Shown here one piece after another: positions 47,540 through 58,807 of a stretch of DNA of 64,000 nt. The notes under the pieces are model-generated. The model made no database searches. It saw nothing but the letters and a program-made list of their open reading frames with translations, and was not told the origin of the DNA. This stretch comes from Dactylis glomerata (Eukaryota > Streptophyta > Magnoliopsida > Poales > Poaceae). The stretch's first letter is position 1. Each line of letters starts with the position of its first letter. The position numbers and the translations under genes were made by a program. The stretch spans positions 5,739,434 to 5,803,433 of the forward strand of contig QXEO01000236.1 in NCBI GenBank assembly GCA_007115705.1, in the 5' to 3' direction.

Positions 47540-47815
47540 CATGATATGCTGGCATACTGAAATTTGGCTCTTGCCATGATATGCTGGCACACTGAAACTT
47601 TGCTCATGCCATGATATGCCGGCATACTGAAACTTTGCTCATGCCATGATATACTGGCATACTACAACTTTGCTCATGCCATGATATGCCGGCATACTAA
47701 AACCTTGCTCATGCCAGGATATACCGGCATACTGAAACTTTGCTCATGCCAGGATATACCGGCATACTAAAACTTTGCTCATGCATGATATGCCGGCATA
47801 CTGAAATACCTGCGA
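47540..47815. repeat. E4 tandem array with 35-bp period
   Basis: About eight copies of a unit containing GATATGCCGGCATACTGAAA and CTTTGCTCATGCC. The core TATGCCGGCATA is palindromic. Confidence 0.85.
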
Positions 47816-48280
47816 CTCAAGATATCACTTAGTAACCTGATGTGCTAACAAACTGACATACCTGAGACCTGAGACTTTGAGATATGCTGGCCAGGATGTA
47901 AAGATATGCTGGCTGGGACATAAAATATGCCGGCCAGGATACAAAATATAACATATGCCGGTATACTGAAATCTTGCTCTTGCCATCATATGCCGGCATA
48001 CTGAAAATACCTGAGACCCTAAGATATAAACTGAATCCCTGGTGGTATAATAGCAATTTCTTCTTGTAACGGCAATATGGAGAGTCATAGCCGGGTAATA
48101 GACATATATATGATGAAATATCCAACCTGTTCTGTAGTCATACTAAAAGACATAGGAATGGTCACAGCATTTGGCATATAGCAATCTAGCATATGGATTT
48201 TGGCATATAGCCCATTGCACTCGGCATATAGACTCTTGAAATAAAGCACTTGGCATATAGACTAAGATATAGCAATTTTG

Positions 48281-48535
48281 ACATATATGCTAACTTGGCA
48301 ATTCACAAGGAAGAACTAGGCACTCATGTGCCGGCATATAAATGTAGACATACTGCAACTGGCATATAAGCAAACTTGGCATCTCACAACAGATATTCGG
48401 CACTCATGTGCCGGCATATAAATGCAAGTATACTATAACTGGCATATAAGCAAACTTGGCATATCACAACAGATATTTGGCACTCATGTGCCGGCATATA
48501 AATGCAAGTATACTATAACTGGCATATGAGATCTG
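48281..48535. repeat. E4 tandem array with 80-bp period
   Basis: About three copies, starting GGCATATAAGCAAACTTGGC at 48361 and 48441 with a variant at 48521. Between this array and the 35-bp array, GGCATATA words are scattered without regular spacing. Confidence 0.85.
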
Positions 48536-49170
48536 ACTTATGTAGAAACTGGTACTGAGATAGGCATATAACTGATCTGACTGTAAACTTGTAACAACTA
48601 GCACATGGCATTCAACATATATAAACCGGCATACGAGCCTTGGCATACGACAGCCGGCATATAACACATAGCATATGGGATAAAGCACTTGGCATATAAG
48701 TAGATACTAAACTTGACATGTTAACTAGCATACTGAATCTAGCACTGTTGCAGATATACTGGTTGACACATGCAAAGACATATAACTTGACATAATATCT
48801 TGTTGTTGGCATATAAAACCGGCATATAACATGCCCAGATGAAACTTTACATAAGACTGTAGACATACAAACTGATACTAAGGATATTATCTGTAGCAGG
48901 CATATAAACAGACATACAGGAGGGAACTGGAAAGCTGATATGCTAGCATGCAAACTAATATATACTGAAACAGTACTCAAGAGGCAACTTCCTAGGCTTT
49001 AGCCTAGCCCCCGAGCTATCTTTTCTATCAAGGAGACACTGATTTTCAGATAAGCTGACCAGGATATGGAGTAAACCAGCATAAATACTTACTTGCACCG
49101 TTGAAGAAGTTTGAAGTACCAGCAGATGCTCGAGGCGAAGGCGGAACAGTCCCTGGTACGGCAAACACCA

Positions 49171-49632
49171 AATATGTCGGCCGGGACATAAGATATGCTG
49201 GCCAGAACGCAGGATATGCTGGCCAGGACACAGAATATGCTGGCCAGGACACAGAATATGCTGGTCGGGACATAAAATATGCTGGCCAGGACACAGGATA
49301 TGCTGGCCAGAACGCAGGATATGCTGGCCAGGACGCAGGATATGCTGGCCAGGACACAGGATATGCTGGCCGGGACACAGGATATGCTGGCCGGGACACA
49401 GGATATGCTGGCCGGGACTCAGGATATGCTGGCCGGGACACAGGATATGCTGGCCGGGACTCAGGATATGCTGGCCGGGACACAGGATATGCTGGCCGGG
49501 ACACAGGATATGCTGGCCGAGACACAGGATATGCTGGCCGAGACACAGGATATGCTGGCCGGGACTCAGGATATGCTGGCCGAGACACAGGATATGCTGG
49601 CCGGGACGCAGGATATGCTGGCCAGGACATAA
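49171..49632. repeat. E4 21-bp minisatellite, 22 units
   Basis: Twenty-two consecutive 21-bp units (consensus starts GATATGCTGGCC, ends ACACAG) with substitutions but no length change, followed by a 17-bp partial unit. Because 21 is a multiple of three, both strands stay open: plus-strand DTGYAGR repeats and minus-strand PGQHILC repeats. The minus-strand frame, on the element's sense strand, is 338 codons (48955-49971) and starts within the 5' LTR, so it could lie on the element's transcript. No known domain is seen. Confidence 0.92.
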
Positions 49633-49831
49633 AATATGCCGGCCAGAGGAAGCCGAGTGCCGGCCCGGAGATGCCGATGTAGATCCGGGACAGCCGTATG
49701 CTGGCCCGGGCGAGTTGAGGTCAGCCCGGGAGTTGAAGAAGACCTGCTGTGCTCGGAGGCGTTGCTGATGTCGAGCCCCCGAGCAGATGAAGAAGATCTC
49801 GTCCGGATGTACTCCTACCAGCGCTTGATCT

Positions 49832-49849
49832 GCCCCACGGTGGGCGCCA
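49832..49849 (-). other. E4 primer-binding site (tRNA-Lys type)
   Basis: The minus strand reads TGGCGCCCACCGTGGGGC, two bases from the LTR. By recall it is complementary to the 3' end of plant tRNA-Lys(CUU). Confidence 0.75.
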
Positions 49850-49851
49850 AA

Positions 49852-51381
49852 TGTCGTCGTGGTGAAACAACATATGCCATAGGATGGCTTAAATGGGGGC
49901 CGACTGTACGCTGGTGGATCCGGGAGAGGGAAGGCTCGGTAGAGACCGAGCACAGAAGTCACTGCTAACACATCGAGCTACCCAGGTTCGGGGCCCTCGT
50001 GAGGAGGTAACACCCCTACTCCTGCATGTCTGATCTATATGAGCTTCACATGAGAGCTACAATGGTGCTCCTTGAGCTGTTCATCTGCCTATCTGAGGCT
50101 GCACTGGGCAGGAGCTAAAGAGCTAGTGCTAGAGAGCTCCCATGGAGCGAGAGAGAATGAGCCTCCTCCGGAGGCTGGGGTGATCGATCCCCCTGGTGCC
50201 CTTTATATAGGGAGCCCAGGGGACAAGGGATGCCCCACAATACACTATGCACACACTGTAGCTGAGATGACTACTGGGGTCTTGTCATACTGTGGCCTGC
50301 ATCAGCACGGTATCGTCCTTGATACTGTGCTGTGCGTCACGGTCATGGGCTAGTCCCATCGATGTCTATACTTGGAGTCCTTGCCTTCGTCTTCTAGCGT
50401 CTGTCTTCAGGATCACCATGTCATCAGTCTTATCCTCCTCCTGAGGATAAGACTGACTAGGAGAGGATGGATATGCTGGTCTGAGCCAAGGGGCATCCCA
50501 AGACCAGCATACGACGGAGGAGAATGTGCCAGTCCGAGCCTAGAGGCGTCCCAGGACTGGCACAAGGCGCTGGAGGCGATGCTGGACGAGGAATATGTCC
50601 CGGAGGGAGTAAATCCCGGCCCTGGAGGGTAGTAATCCGGCCTGGGCCAGGGAATCCCGGCCTGGCCCGGCCGGAACAGTAGACAAAAGCCAGCCCAGCC
50701 AGTATAAGAAATCCCGGCCTGGGCTGGGAATGTCGGCCTGGCTAAGCCGGCCTGGAGGGCGCGCAGCGGCCCAGCCGGGGGCTGGAGGAAGAGGCCCAGC
50801 CGGGGCAGCCGGCCTGGCAGCCCAGCCGGGGCAGCCAGCCCAGCCGGGGCAGCCGGCCACGCGGCCCAGCCGGGGAACGGGTACCGGCCCAGCCGGGGAA
50901 GGAGCTAGGAGGCCCGGGAGCGCGGCGGAGCCGGGATGGGCCGGCCTGGCTGGGGAAGGCGCCGGCCCACCCGGGCGGAAGCGGGAGCGGGGCGCCGGAG
51001 TCCTTGGCCGTGGCCCACGCCGGGGGAGGAGGTAGGCCGGGATGCGGGGGCACGGCCCAGCCGGGGAAAGGAGCTGCTGGCCCACGCCGGGACCTGGCTG
51101 CCTCGGCCCACCCGGAGAATTGCTGTCCCGGCCCAGGGGAGGAAGTGCTGCGCCGGCCCAGTCGGGTTATGCCTTTATCCCGGCCAGTGCTTATATATCC
51201 CGGCCCAGCTATGAATATTCCGGCCTGGGCTTCTTATATGCCGGCCTGGAAAGCTCTATTCCGGCCCAGGCTACTGTTTACTCGCTTTTTAATATCCTGC
51301 ATATATAACTCATCATATATAACATATATTAGACATAATATAAAGGGGTACTTTGGTATATCCGGGTTTATATCCCCGACA
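49852..51381 (-). repeat. E4 5' LTR
   Basis: The LTR is 1,530 bp with the same ends as the 3' LTR. I count about eight base differences between the two LTRs, all transitions, which indicates a recent insertion. CTGGG follows at 51382. Confidence 0.93.
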
Positions 51382-52183
51382 CTGGGAGCGACCAACTAAG
51401 AGAGCAATAACGGCCATAATCATGCAAAGCGACATTAAAAGAAGCATAAGATGGCATGAAAAGTCAAAAACTAAATGATCATAGAGGCTATTGGCGACTT
51501 TGTAAGAGTCTAACATGTGTGAGCATGCGCCAAGTCAACCCATATAAAGCATCAAGGAGAAAACCAAAATAATGCTTCCAAATGATTAAAACAATGCATG
51601 ATTTTTTCAAATGCTCACTAAGCAATCTCAGTTATTTGAGACAAGTCATGCTACAGCAAAACCACTAAGCATACTATCAAAAAGACATCAAGCACGACAT
51701 GCAATAGCCTAAGCCGCAGTTTACACAAGCTCCTTCTTGTGCCACTTTTTTGCATAAAGCTTTTTCTCTTTTCCAACACCATTCAAACTTTTTATAAATA
51801 CCTCTTTTGATGAAAACCAATAAAGATCAGAGGCAAAAATACACCTTGATGAAAAGATATAACAAGATCTGAACACATATCAAGGCGAAAATCGAAAGCT
51901 AAACACAGTTCTAGAAAAAGAGAACACTCGTTGAAACGAATAGAGTGAAAAACGGAGTGTTCTTGGCAAATGAAAAGCAAGTCAACTTCTCCAAAAGAAA
52001 TTTGTTGGGGTCCAACCATTTATTGCATCAAAATAAACTAAACTAAACTAAAAACTAAAAACAACTGACGCTCCAAGAAAAACGCATAATGCATGAAGCA
52101 ATAAAAATATAGTGTCTTGAAAGGTGACCTGATTTTTGCCGATGAAGAAGGGGTGCCTCGGGGGCATTCCCAAGCTTTGACGC
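51382..52183 (-). other. E3 non-coding interior, middle piece
   Basis: It starts with the second CTGGG and continues E3 in register with E1 (about 23965-24775). A PPT-like complement, GGCATTCCCAAGCTTTGAC, lies at 52163-52181. It ends with GACGC (52179-52183), the left duplication of E5. No gene. Confidence 0.75.
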
Positions 52184-53822
52184 TGATACGTCTCCAACGT
52201 ATCTATAATTTTTGATGCTCCATGCTTGTTTTTACACCATTTGCCTACTGTTTCGTTACACTTAGTGGCACTTTTATGCATTTTCCGGAACTAACCTATT
52301 AACGAGTTGCCACAGTGCCAGTTCCCTGTTTTCTGCTGTTTTTGTGTTTCAGAAGTGATACACAGGAAATATTCTCGGAATTGGACGAAACAAGTTCCTG
52401 AAGTCTTATTTTACCCGGAAGCTTCTAGAGATCCAAAGAGGAGTAGGAGGGGGGCCACCAGGGGTCCACACACAGGGGTGGCGCGGCCAGCCCCTGGCCC
52501 GCGCCACCATGGTGTGAGGCCGCCTGGCTCCACCTCTCACATCGCCCCTTCGCCTATAAAGACCCCCCGACGGAAAAAACCTAAGTACCCGATCACTTTT
52601 CCAGAACACATCGCGATCCGCCGCCGCCGTCGACCCGAAGATCGGGAGGGTCCAGAAGCTCTTCCCGGCCTGCCTCCTCCCCCGGCGTGGGCCATCGCCA
52701 CCGGAGGTCTTCTTCATCGCCATGCTTGCCTCTGGAGCGATGAGTGAGTAGTCTACCTTGGACTATGGGTCCATAGTAGTAGCTAGATGGTTGTCTTCTC
52801 CACCATGTGCTTCATGTTTAGATCTCATGAGCTGCCCTACATGATTGAGATCACTGTTATGTAATTCTACATGTTTGGTTTGTTGGGATCTGATGAATAT
52901 TGGTGTTTACGATTGAGTTGCTGTACTGAATATTATCTTTTGTTATCTCTATGTTGTTTATGATCTTGCATGCTCTCCGTTGTTAGTAGCTATCTTGGCC
53001 GAGTAGTTGCTAGTGACTCCAAGAGGGGGTATTTATGCTCGATAGTGGGTTCATGCCTCTATTTAACCTGGGGGAGTGACAGAAACCTCTAAGGTTGTAG
53101 ATGTGATATTGCTACTAGGGAGAAAACAACATTCATATGCTCAAGGGCATATGCTTTGTTTACATTACACACTTTGCTTAATGCAATTATCTGTTGTTCG
53201 CAACTTAATACTTGTGGAGTTCTCGGATTGATTCGCCACAAGTGGATTATTAGTCATAGATGCAGTTGGATGGCGGTCTATGTATCTTGTTGTAATGCCC
53301 AGAGTAAATCTCATAGTGATCTTCTTGACATATCACGTTTATCTTTATTCTATCAATTGCCCAACTGTAATTTGTTTACCCAGCATGTGTTATTTATCTT
53401 ATGGAGAGACACCACTAGTGAACTGTGGACCCGGTCCTATTTCCACCATATTGCTATCACCTGTTTACTTTACTCGCACTGTTTACTTTACTCGCATACT
53501 TTTATTGTTTTCCACTCGATACACTCATAACCTTTGTTTCAAGCAAACCGGTGAGATTGACAACCTCATCGTAAGTTGGGAACAAAGTATTTGGTTGTGT
53601 GTGTGCAGGTTCCGCGTTGCAGCTAGCAAGCAAAGATTGGACGAGGCGCCATATATAAATTGTCCGAAGCTGTCGCAAACTAGCAAGCATCACCTTCAGT
53701 CGTTTGTCTCTCCTCTCCAAGAACGATAAACCTTGGTTTCTTAACTGAGGGAAAACCAGCTGCTATACTCATCACACCTTCCTCTTGGGGTTCCCAACGG
53801 GCTGGTCATTCACCAAGCATCA
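52184..53822 (+). repeat. E5 5' LTR
   Basis: The LTR is 1,639 bp, TGATACGTCTCCAACG to CCAAGCATCA. It has an 18-bp tandem duplication (TGTTTACTTTACTCGCAC phase, about 53461-53497) that the 3' remnant lacks. TATAAAGACC near 52554 is the likely TATA box. Confidence 0.9.
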
Positions 53823-53833
53823 AGCTATTTTTC

Positions 53834-53850
53834 TGGCGCCGTTGCCGGGG
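53834..53850 (+). other. E5 primer-binding site (tRNA-Asp)
   Basis: TGGCGCCGTTGCCGGGG, identical to the E2 site. Confidence 0.85.
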
Positions 53851-54017
53851 AGGAAGTAGAAGACTTCTGCGAGGGGAGTTTTTCGCACGCACATCCTTTA
53901 CTTTGTTATTGTTTAGCTTTACTTTATTTATTTTACCTGCATCGTTTTATATCAAAAACCCAAAAAAATTAGAATCCTTGGTAGTTGTTTTTACTTGTTT
54001 ACTTTCGTTTTGCTGAA

Positions 54018-54503
54018 ATGGCCAATCCTGAAAACACCAAGCTATGTGACTTTACTAGCACAAACAATAGTGATTTTATCTGCACTCCTATTGCACCACC
54101 TGCTCCTGCTGCAAACTTTTATGAGATTAAGCCTGCTTTGTTGAACCTTGTTATGAAAGAGCAATTCTCTGGTGCTAGTACTGAAGATGTTGCAGCTCAT
54201 CTCAACAATTTTGTTGAGCTATGTGAGATGCAGAAATATAAGGATGTTGATAGTGATATTATTAAGCTCAAGTTGTTTCCTTTTTCTTTGAGAGGAAAAG
54301 CTAAAGATTGGTTGCTGTCTTTGACTAAGAATAGTATTGATTCATGGGCTAAGTGTAAGGATGCTTTTATTGGTAGATACTATCCTCCTGCTAAGATTAT
54401 ATCCTTGCGTAGCAATATTATGAAGTTTGCTCAGTTTGATAATGAACATATTGTTTATGATCTTGCATGCTCTCCGTTGTTAGTAGCTATCTTGGCCGAG
54501 TAG
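54018..54503 (+). pseudogene. E5 gag, truncated and fused to LTR sequence
   Basis: The frame starts at the ATG at 54018 (MANPENTKLCDF), preferred over an upstream in-frame ATG at 53985 because the sequence before it is leader-like. About 144 gag residues follow, matching E3's gag where they overlap (FVELCEMQKYKDVDSDIIKL, then KAKDWLLSL and WAKCKDAFIGRYYPPAKI). After FDNEH the frame runs into 3' LTR sequence and stops at 54503 with an unrelated tail (VYDLACSPLLVAILAE). It shows the N-terminus that E3's gag has lost. Confidence 0.85.
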
Positions 54504-55302
54504 TTGCTAGTGACTCCAAGAGGGGGTATTTATGCTCGATAGTGGGTTCATGCCTCTATTTAACCTGGGGGAGTGACAGAAACCTCTAAGGTTGTAGATG
54601 TGCTATTGCTACTAGGGAGAAAACAACATTCATATGCTCAAGGGCATATGCTTTGTTTACATTACACACTTTGCTTAATGCAATTATCTGTTGTTCGCAA
54701 CTTAATACTTGTGGAGTTCTCGGATTGATTCGCCACAAGTGGATTATTAGTCATAGATGCAGTTGGATGGCGGTCTATGTATCTTGTTGTAATGCCCAGA
54801 GTAAATCTCATAGTGATCTTCTTGACATATCACGTTTATCTTTATTCTATCAATTGCCCAACTGTAATTTGTTTACCCAGCATGTGTTATTTATCTTATG
54901 GAGAGACACCACTAGTGAACTGTGGACCCCGGTCCTATTTCCACCATATTGCTATCACCTGTTTACTTTACTCGCATACTTTTATTGTTTTCCACTCGAT
55001 ACACTCATAACCTTTGTTTCAAGCAAACCGGTGAGATTGACAACCTCATCGTAAGTTGGGAACAAAGTATTTGGTTGTGTGTGTGCAGGTTCCGCGTTGC
55101 AGCTAGCAAGCAAAGCTTGGACGAGGCGCCATATATAAATTGTCCGAAGCTGTCGCAAACTAGCAAGCATTACCTTCAGTCGTTTGTCTCTCCTCTCCAA
55201 GAACGATAAACCTTGGTTTCTTAACTGAGGGAAAACCAGCTGGTATACTCATCACACCTTCCTCTTGGGGTTCCCAACGGGCTGGTCATTCACCACGCAT
55301 CA
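54451..55302 (+). repeat. E5 3' LTR remnant
   Basis: It corresponds to 52954-53822 of the 5' LTR. I see about seven substitutions, plus the missing 18-bp duplication and a one-base change in a C run. It ends CACGCATCA followed by GACAC. Confidence 0.88.
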
Positions 55303-55307
55303 GACAC

Positions 55308-56014
55308 TTGTACTTCTTGGATATTTCTTGGGGTGATGCATGGGCATCCCCAAGCTTGAGCTTTTGTCCATTCTTCAACTCATCTCATCAGTCTCCGATC
55401 CCTACACTTGAAAACTTCCTTCATACAAAACTAAACACAAATCTATTAGCAACATTAGTGTAAGCATAACATTGAATCAACCCTTTTTTGCTTCAGGTTT
55501 CAACCTAAAACCACCACATATTAAGCATATACTACTGTAGCAACTTCCCCAAAAGTTCCATGATCAAAAGAACTCAAAAAGAAAGCGATAAAGCGGCAAA
55601 CACAAATATTCGCAGAAATCTGTCAAAACAGAACAGCTGATAAAGGTCAAATTTTTGAGGGGTTTTCTGTTGCTCAAATCAAAAGTATTCAACTAATGAA
55701 AGTTTGGATATAACCTGGGGCATATGCACAAGAATTTGCAGGTCCAAAAGATATACAGATAATTTTCACGAATTTTTACGGTGCAGCACCGAAAACAGTT
55801 TCAGGACAGCAATATCCCCAAATCTTACCTCGCTCAATTTAGAGGCTTCTCTTGGCACAAAAACGAAATAAAAAAAGGATAAGGAGAGGTCATTACAGTA
55901 ATAATAACTTCCAAGACTCAAATAAAAGATAAAGAACTGAATATAAAAACATTGGGTTATCTCCCAAGAGTGCTTTTCTTTAACGCCTTTGAGCTAGGCG
56001 CAGAAAATTGCGAA
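55308..56014 (-). other. E3 non-coding interior next to the protease stop
   Basis: It continues E3 after E5. It contains a PPT-like complement GGCATCCCCAAGCTTGAGC at 55343-55361 and the block conserved with E1 and E2. The 40 bases next to the gene (TCTCCCAAGAGTGCTTTTC and TTAACGCCTTTGAGC) are shared with E1 and E2. No gene. Confidence 0.75.
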
Positions 56015-57881
56015 TCAAGTAATATCAAGTGATGAAGCATCAAGCTCATAATTTGCTCTAAGAATAGAGTCAAAAACTAATTTCTTTCTCTTCCTAGGGA
56101 AGTGTTCCATACCTTTCTTAAGTGGAAATTGATATTTGATGGTGCCTTCCCTCATATCAATGATGGCACCTACAGTTCGAAGAAAGGGTCTTCCCAAAAT
56201 GATAGGACATGAAGCATTGCATTCAACATCCATGACAAGAAAATCAACGGGAACAAGGTTATTGTTAACCACAATAATAACATCATTTATCCTTCCCAAA
56301 GGTTTCTTCTTAGCAACATCAGCAATAGGAACATCATAATAACACTTTTCAAGCGGTGGTAAATCAAGCATATCATAAATTTTTCTAGGCATAATAGAAA
56401 TACTAGCACCTAGATCACATAAAGCATGGCAATCAAAACCATTAACATGCATATCAATGATGGGTTCCCAACCATCTTCTAACTTCTTGGGAACAGAAGC
56501 TTTTTGCTTCAACTTTTCATCCCTAATTTTCATAAGAGCATTGGTAATATGCTTAGTAAAAGCAACATTTAAAGAACTAGCATTGGGAGTCAAAGCAAGT
56601 TTTTGCAAGAACAAAATAACTTCAGATATATTGCAGCCATCAACATCAAAATCATTAAAGGAAGTAGAGCTATCATCTCCTACACTCCAAAAAAATTCAG
56701 CACTCTTTTGAGAAAAAGTTTTGGCAGTTTTAGGCTTTTTAACACAAGGAGTGGGAGTTTTCTCTACACCAATCAAAGTAAGAGGATTGCTAGCATTAGG
56801 AAAAACATCATTAGAGGTAGTAATAGTACAAACTTTCATATTCCTAGCAATCTCATCCTCTCTCTCCCATCTAGCATGCAATTCTGCTAACAATCTAACA
56901 TTTTCATCAATTCTAACTTGAATAGCATTAGCAGTAGCAAAAACATTGTTCTCTTTCACATCATTAGGCAACACTTTTAATTTCAGAAGTTCAACATCAT
57001 GAGCAAGGCTATCAACTTTAGAAGCAAGAATATCAATTTTGCCTAACTTTTCCTCAACAGACTTGTTAAAAGCATTTTGCTTACCGATGAAGTCCTTGAG
57101 CATTACCTCAAGCTCGGAGGGCGCGGCCCTAGTGTTGTTGGAGGAATTACCATAAGAGTTACCATAACCATTACCATTGGTAGAAGGATACGGCCTATAA
57201 TTGTTACTAGCAAAATTGTTCCTATAAGCATTGTTGTTAAAATTATTGTTTCTAATGAAGTTTACATCAACATGCTCTTCTTGAGCAACCAAAGAGGCTA
57301 AAGGAACATTATTAGGATCTACATGAGTCCTATCATTTGAAAGCATAATAGCATCAATCTTATCACTCAAGGAAGAGGTTTCCTCAACAGAATTTACCTT
57401 CTTACCTTTTGGAGCTCTCTCAGTCTGCCATTCGGAGTAATTTACCATCATATTGTCGAGAAGCTTTGTTGCGGCGCCCAAGGTAAGGGACATAAAAGTG
57501 CCTCCAGCAGCGGAATCAAGTAGGTTCCTTGAAGAAAAATTCAGTCCTGCATAAAAAGTTTGAACAATCATCCAAGTAGTCAGTCCATGAGTGGGACAAT
57601 TCTTTATCATAGATTTCATTCTTTCCCAAGCTTGAGCAACATGTTCATTATCAAACTGACTAAACTTCATAATATTGCTACGCAAAGCTATAATTTTAGC
57701 AGGAGGATAGTATCTACCAATAAAAGCATCCTTACACTTAGCCCATGAATCAATACTATTTTTAGGCAAAGACAGCAACCAATCCTTAGCTTTTCCTCTC
57801 CAAGAAAAAGGAAACAACTTAAGCTTAATAATATCACTTTCAACATCCTTATATTTCTGCATCTCACATAGCTCAACAAAA
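56015..57881 (-). pseudogene. E3 gag-protease gene, N-terminus removed by E6
   Basis: An open frame continues upstream to 58012, but the first 43 or so codons are E6 LTR sequence; E3's own part starts at 57881 with FVELCEMQKYKDVESD. About 622 residues remain. Retrotransposon gag region: KAKDWLLSL, FIGRYYPPAKI, HGLTTWMIVQTFYAGL and a LDSAAGGTFM motif. Then an Asn-rich linker (NNNFNNNAYRNNF), a coiled-coil-like part (KLGKIDILASKVDSLAHDV) and an aspartic protease with active site DLGAS (codons 533-537 of the extended frame) and IILGRPFL further on. A stop follows the protease: RT, RNase H and integrase are absent. The gene has no internal stop, so E3 was probably able to make gag and protease before E6 hit. 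Confidence 0.88.
57877..57881. other. Left target duplication of E6
   Basis: CAAAA, as read from the intact gag sequence around it. The partner would lie right of the window. Confidence 0.5.
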
Positions 57882-58807
57882 TGATGGGTTCGTAGCATAG
57901 AAAACAAAAATTTTCCTACGCTAGAACGCATAAACTGGCCAAGATACTCTACGAGATGGTAGCAACGGAAACTAACCCTCGACGACCGTAAGCGGGGATT
58001 ACGTTCCCGCACAAACGTTGACGATGGATAGTTGGTGAAGACACACGTAGTCGACGTAGTTGTTCACTTGACGTAATCGACGTCGTGGTTCACTTGACGA
58101 TCACAAGATCGTGTACCCGGCGCCACAAGCGGCAGCGCCCCCGTGCTCGGTCACACGTGCAGCTCGACGTCAACCATACCTAGTTCGATCTCGTTCCCGA
58201 CAAGTCTCTTTACTCGTTCCGTGATAATGCATTCCTGTGACCTAGTCACATGCTTGCAAGCGATTCCAATGCAATATCACCGAGAAGGGCCCAGAGAATA
58301 TCTTTCCGTCATCCGATGGACAAATCCCACTCTTGATCCATGAGCCTCAACTAATACTTTCAGAGTACCCAAATCAACCTTTATAATCACCCTATTACGG
58401 TGTGACATTTGATATCATCAAAGTACCCTTCCGGTATCAGTGATTAACATGATCTCATGGTCTAAGGATTAGAACTACTTCGCATGAGTTTGATATAGCA
58501 ATGAACTTGATGACTTGATCGTTTTGCTATTCATACTATGGGTGTGAGTGTTCATCATATCATTCTTCTAATGATATGACCCCGTTATTAACAACATCCA
58601 ATGTTCATGATCAGGAAACCTTGATCATCAGTTAATCAACGAGCTAGTATAAAAGAGAGGCTTTACTAGGAACCTTTTAGTTTATTAATCACACAAGTAT
58701 TAATGTTTCCAATTAATACAATTCTAGCATGAGAAATAAACATTTATCATAAACATGGAATATGATAATAACCACTTTATTATTGCCTCTCGGGCATATT
58801 CCCTTCA
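57882..58807 (-). repeat. E6 3' LTR, short form
   Basis: The LTR is 926 bp, plus-strand TGATGGGTTCGTAGC to ATTCCCTTCA. Compared with LTR1/LTR2 it lacks roughly 800 bp of the GC-rich centre: near 58165 it jumps from the CACACGTGCAG region to the ACCATACCTAGTTCGATC region. The TATA region is among what is missing, so this copy may lack a promoter. Confidence 0.85.

Larger units (their letters stand above)
44915..51381 (-). mobile_element. E4: coding-free LTR element filled with minisatellites
   Basis: The element is 6,467 bp with two LTRs of exactly 1,530 bp, TSD CTGGG (44910-44914 and 51382-51386), a tRNA-Lys PBS at the right and a CTCGGGGGCTAA PPT at the left, so it lies on the minus strand. 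The 3,407-bp interior has no gag or pol and consists largely of four tandem arrays with periods of 120, 35, 80 and 21 bp. It is a large retrotransposon derivative that depends on other elements' proteins. The PPT type is shared with E7, a possible relative. Confidence 0.92.
52184..55302 (+). mobile_element. E5: deleted Athila-type element inside E3
   Basis: It has a full 5' LTR (52184-53822), tRNA-Asp PBS, the start of gag, then a direct jump into the middle of the 3' LTR (54451-55302). Everything from gag codon about 144 to the first 770 bases of the 3' LTR is missing. The flanks GACGC (52179-52183) and GACAC (55303-55307) are a 5-bp duplication with one change. It is the same family as E3 but in opposite orientation. 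Confidence 0.9.
41851..57881 (-). mobile_element. E3: Athila-type Gypsy element split by E4, E5 and E6
   Basis: The 3' LTR is 41851-43490. The interior runs in pieces: 43491-44914, 51387-52183 and 55308-57881. Rejoining these restores continuity with E1 and E2 across each insertion, including the duplications CTGGG and GACGC/GACAC. The gag-protease gene is open, but no RT or integrase follows it, so E3 also seems non-autonomous. The 5' LTR lies beyond the window. GGCGC (41846-41850) should be its left target duplication. Confidence 0.85.

Noticed and set aside
49171..49632. CRISPR-like array
   Set aside because: Units are directly adjacent with no unique spacers, inside a plant LTR retrotransposon; it is a minisatellite.
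57882..58012. N-terminal extension of the E3 gag-protease frame
   Set aside because: These codons are E6 LTR read in frame by chance; the true gag start is lost to the insertion.
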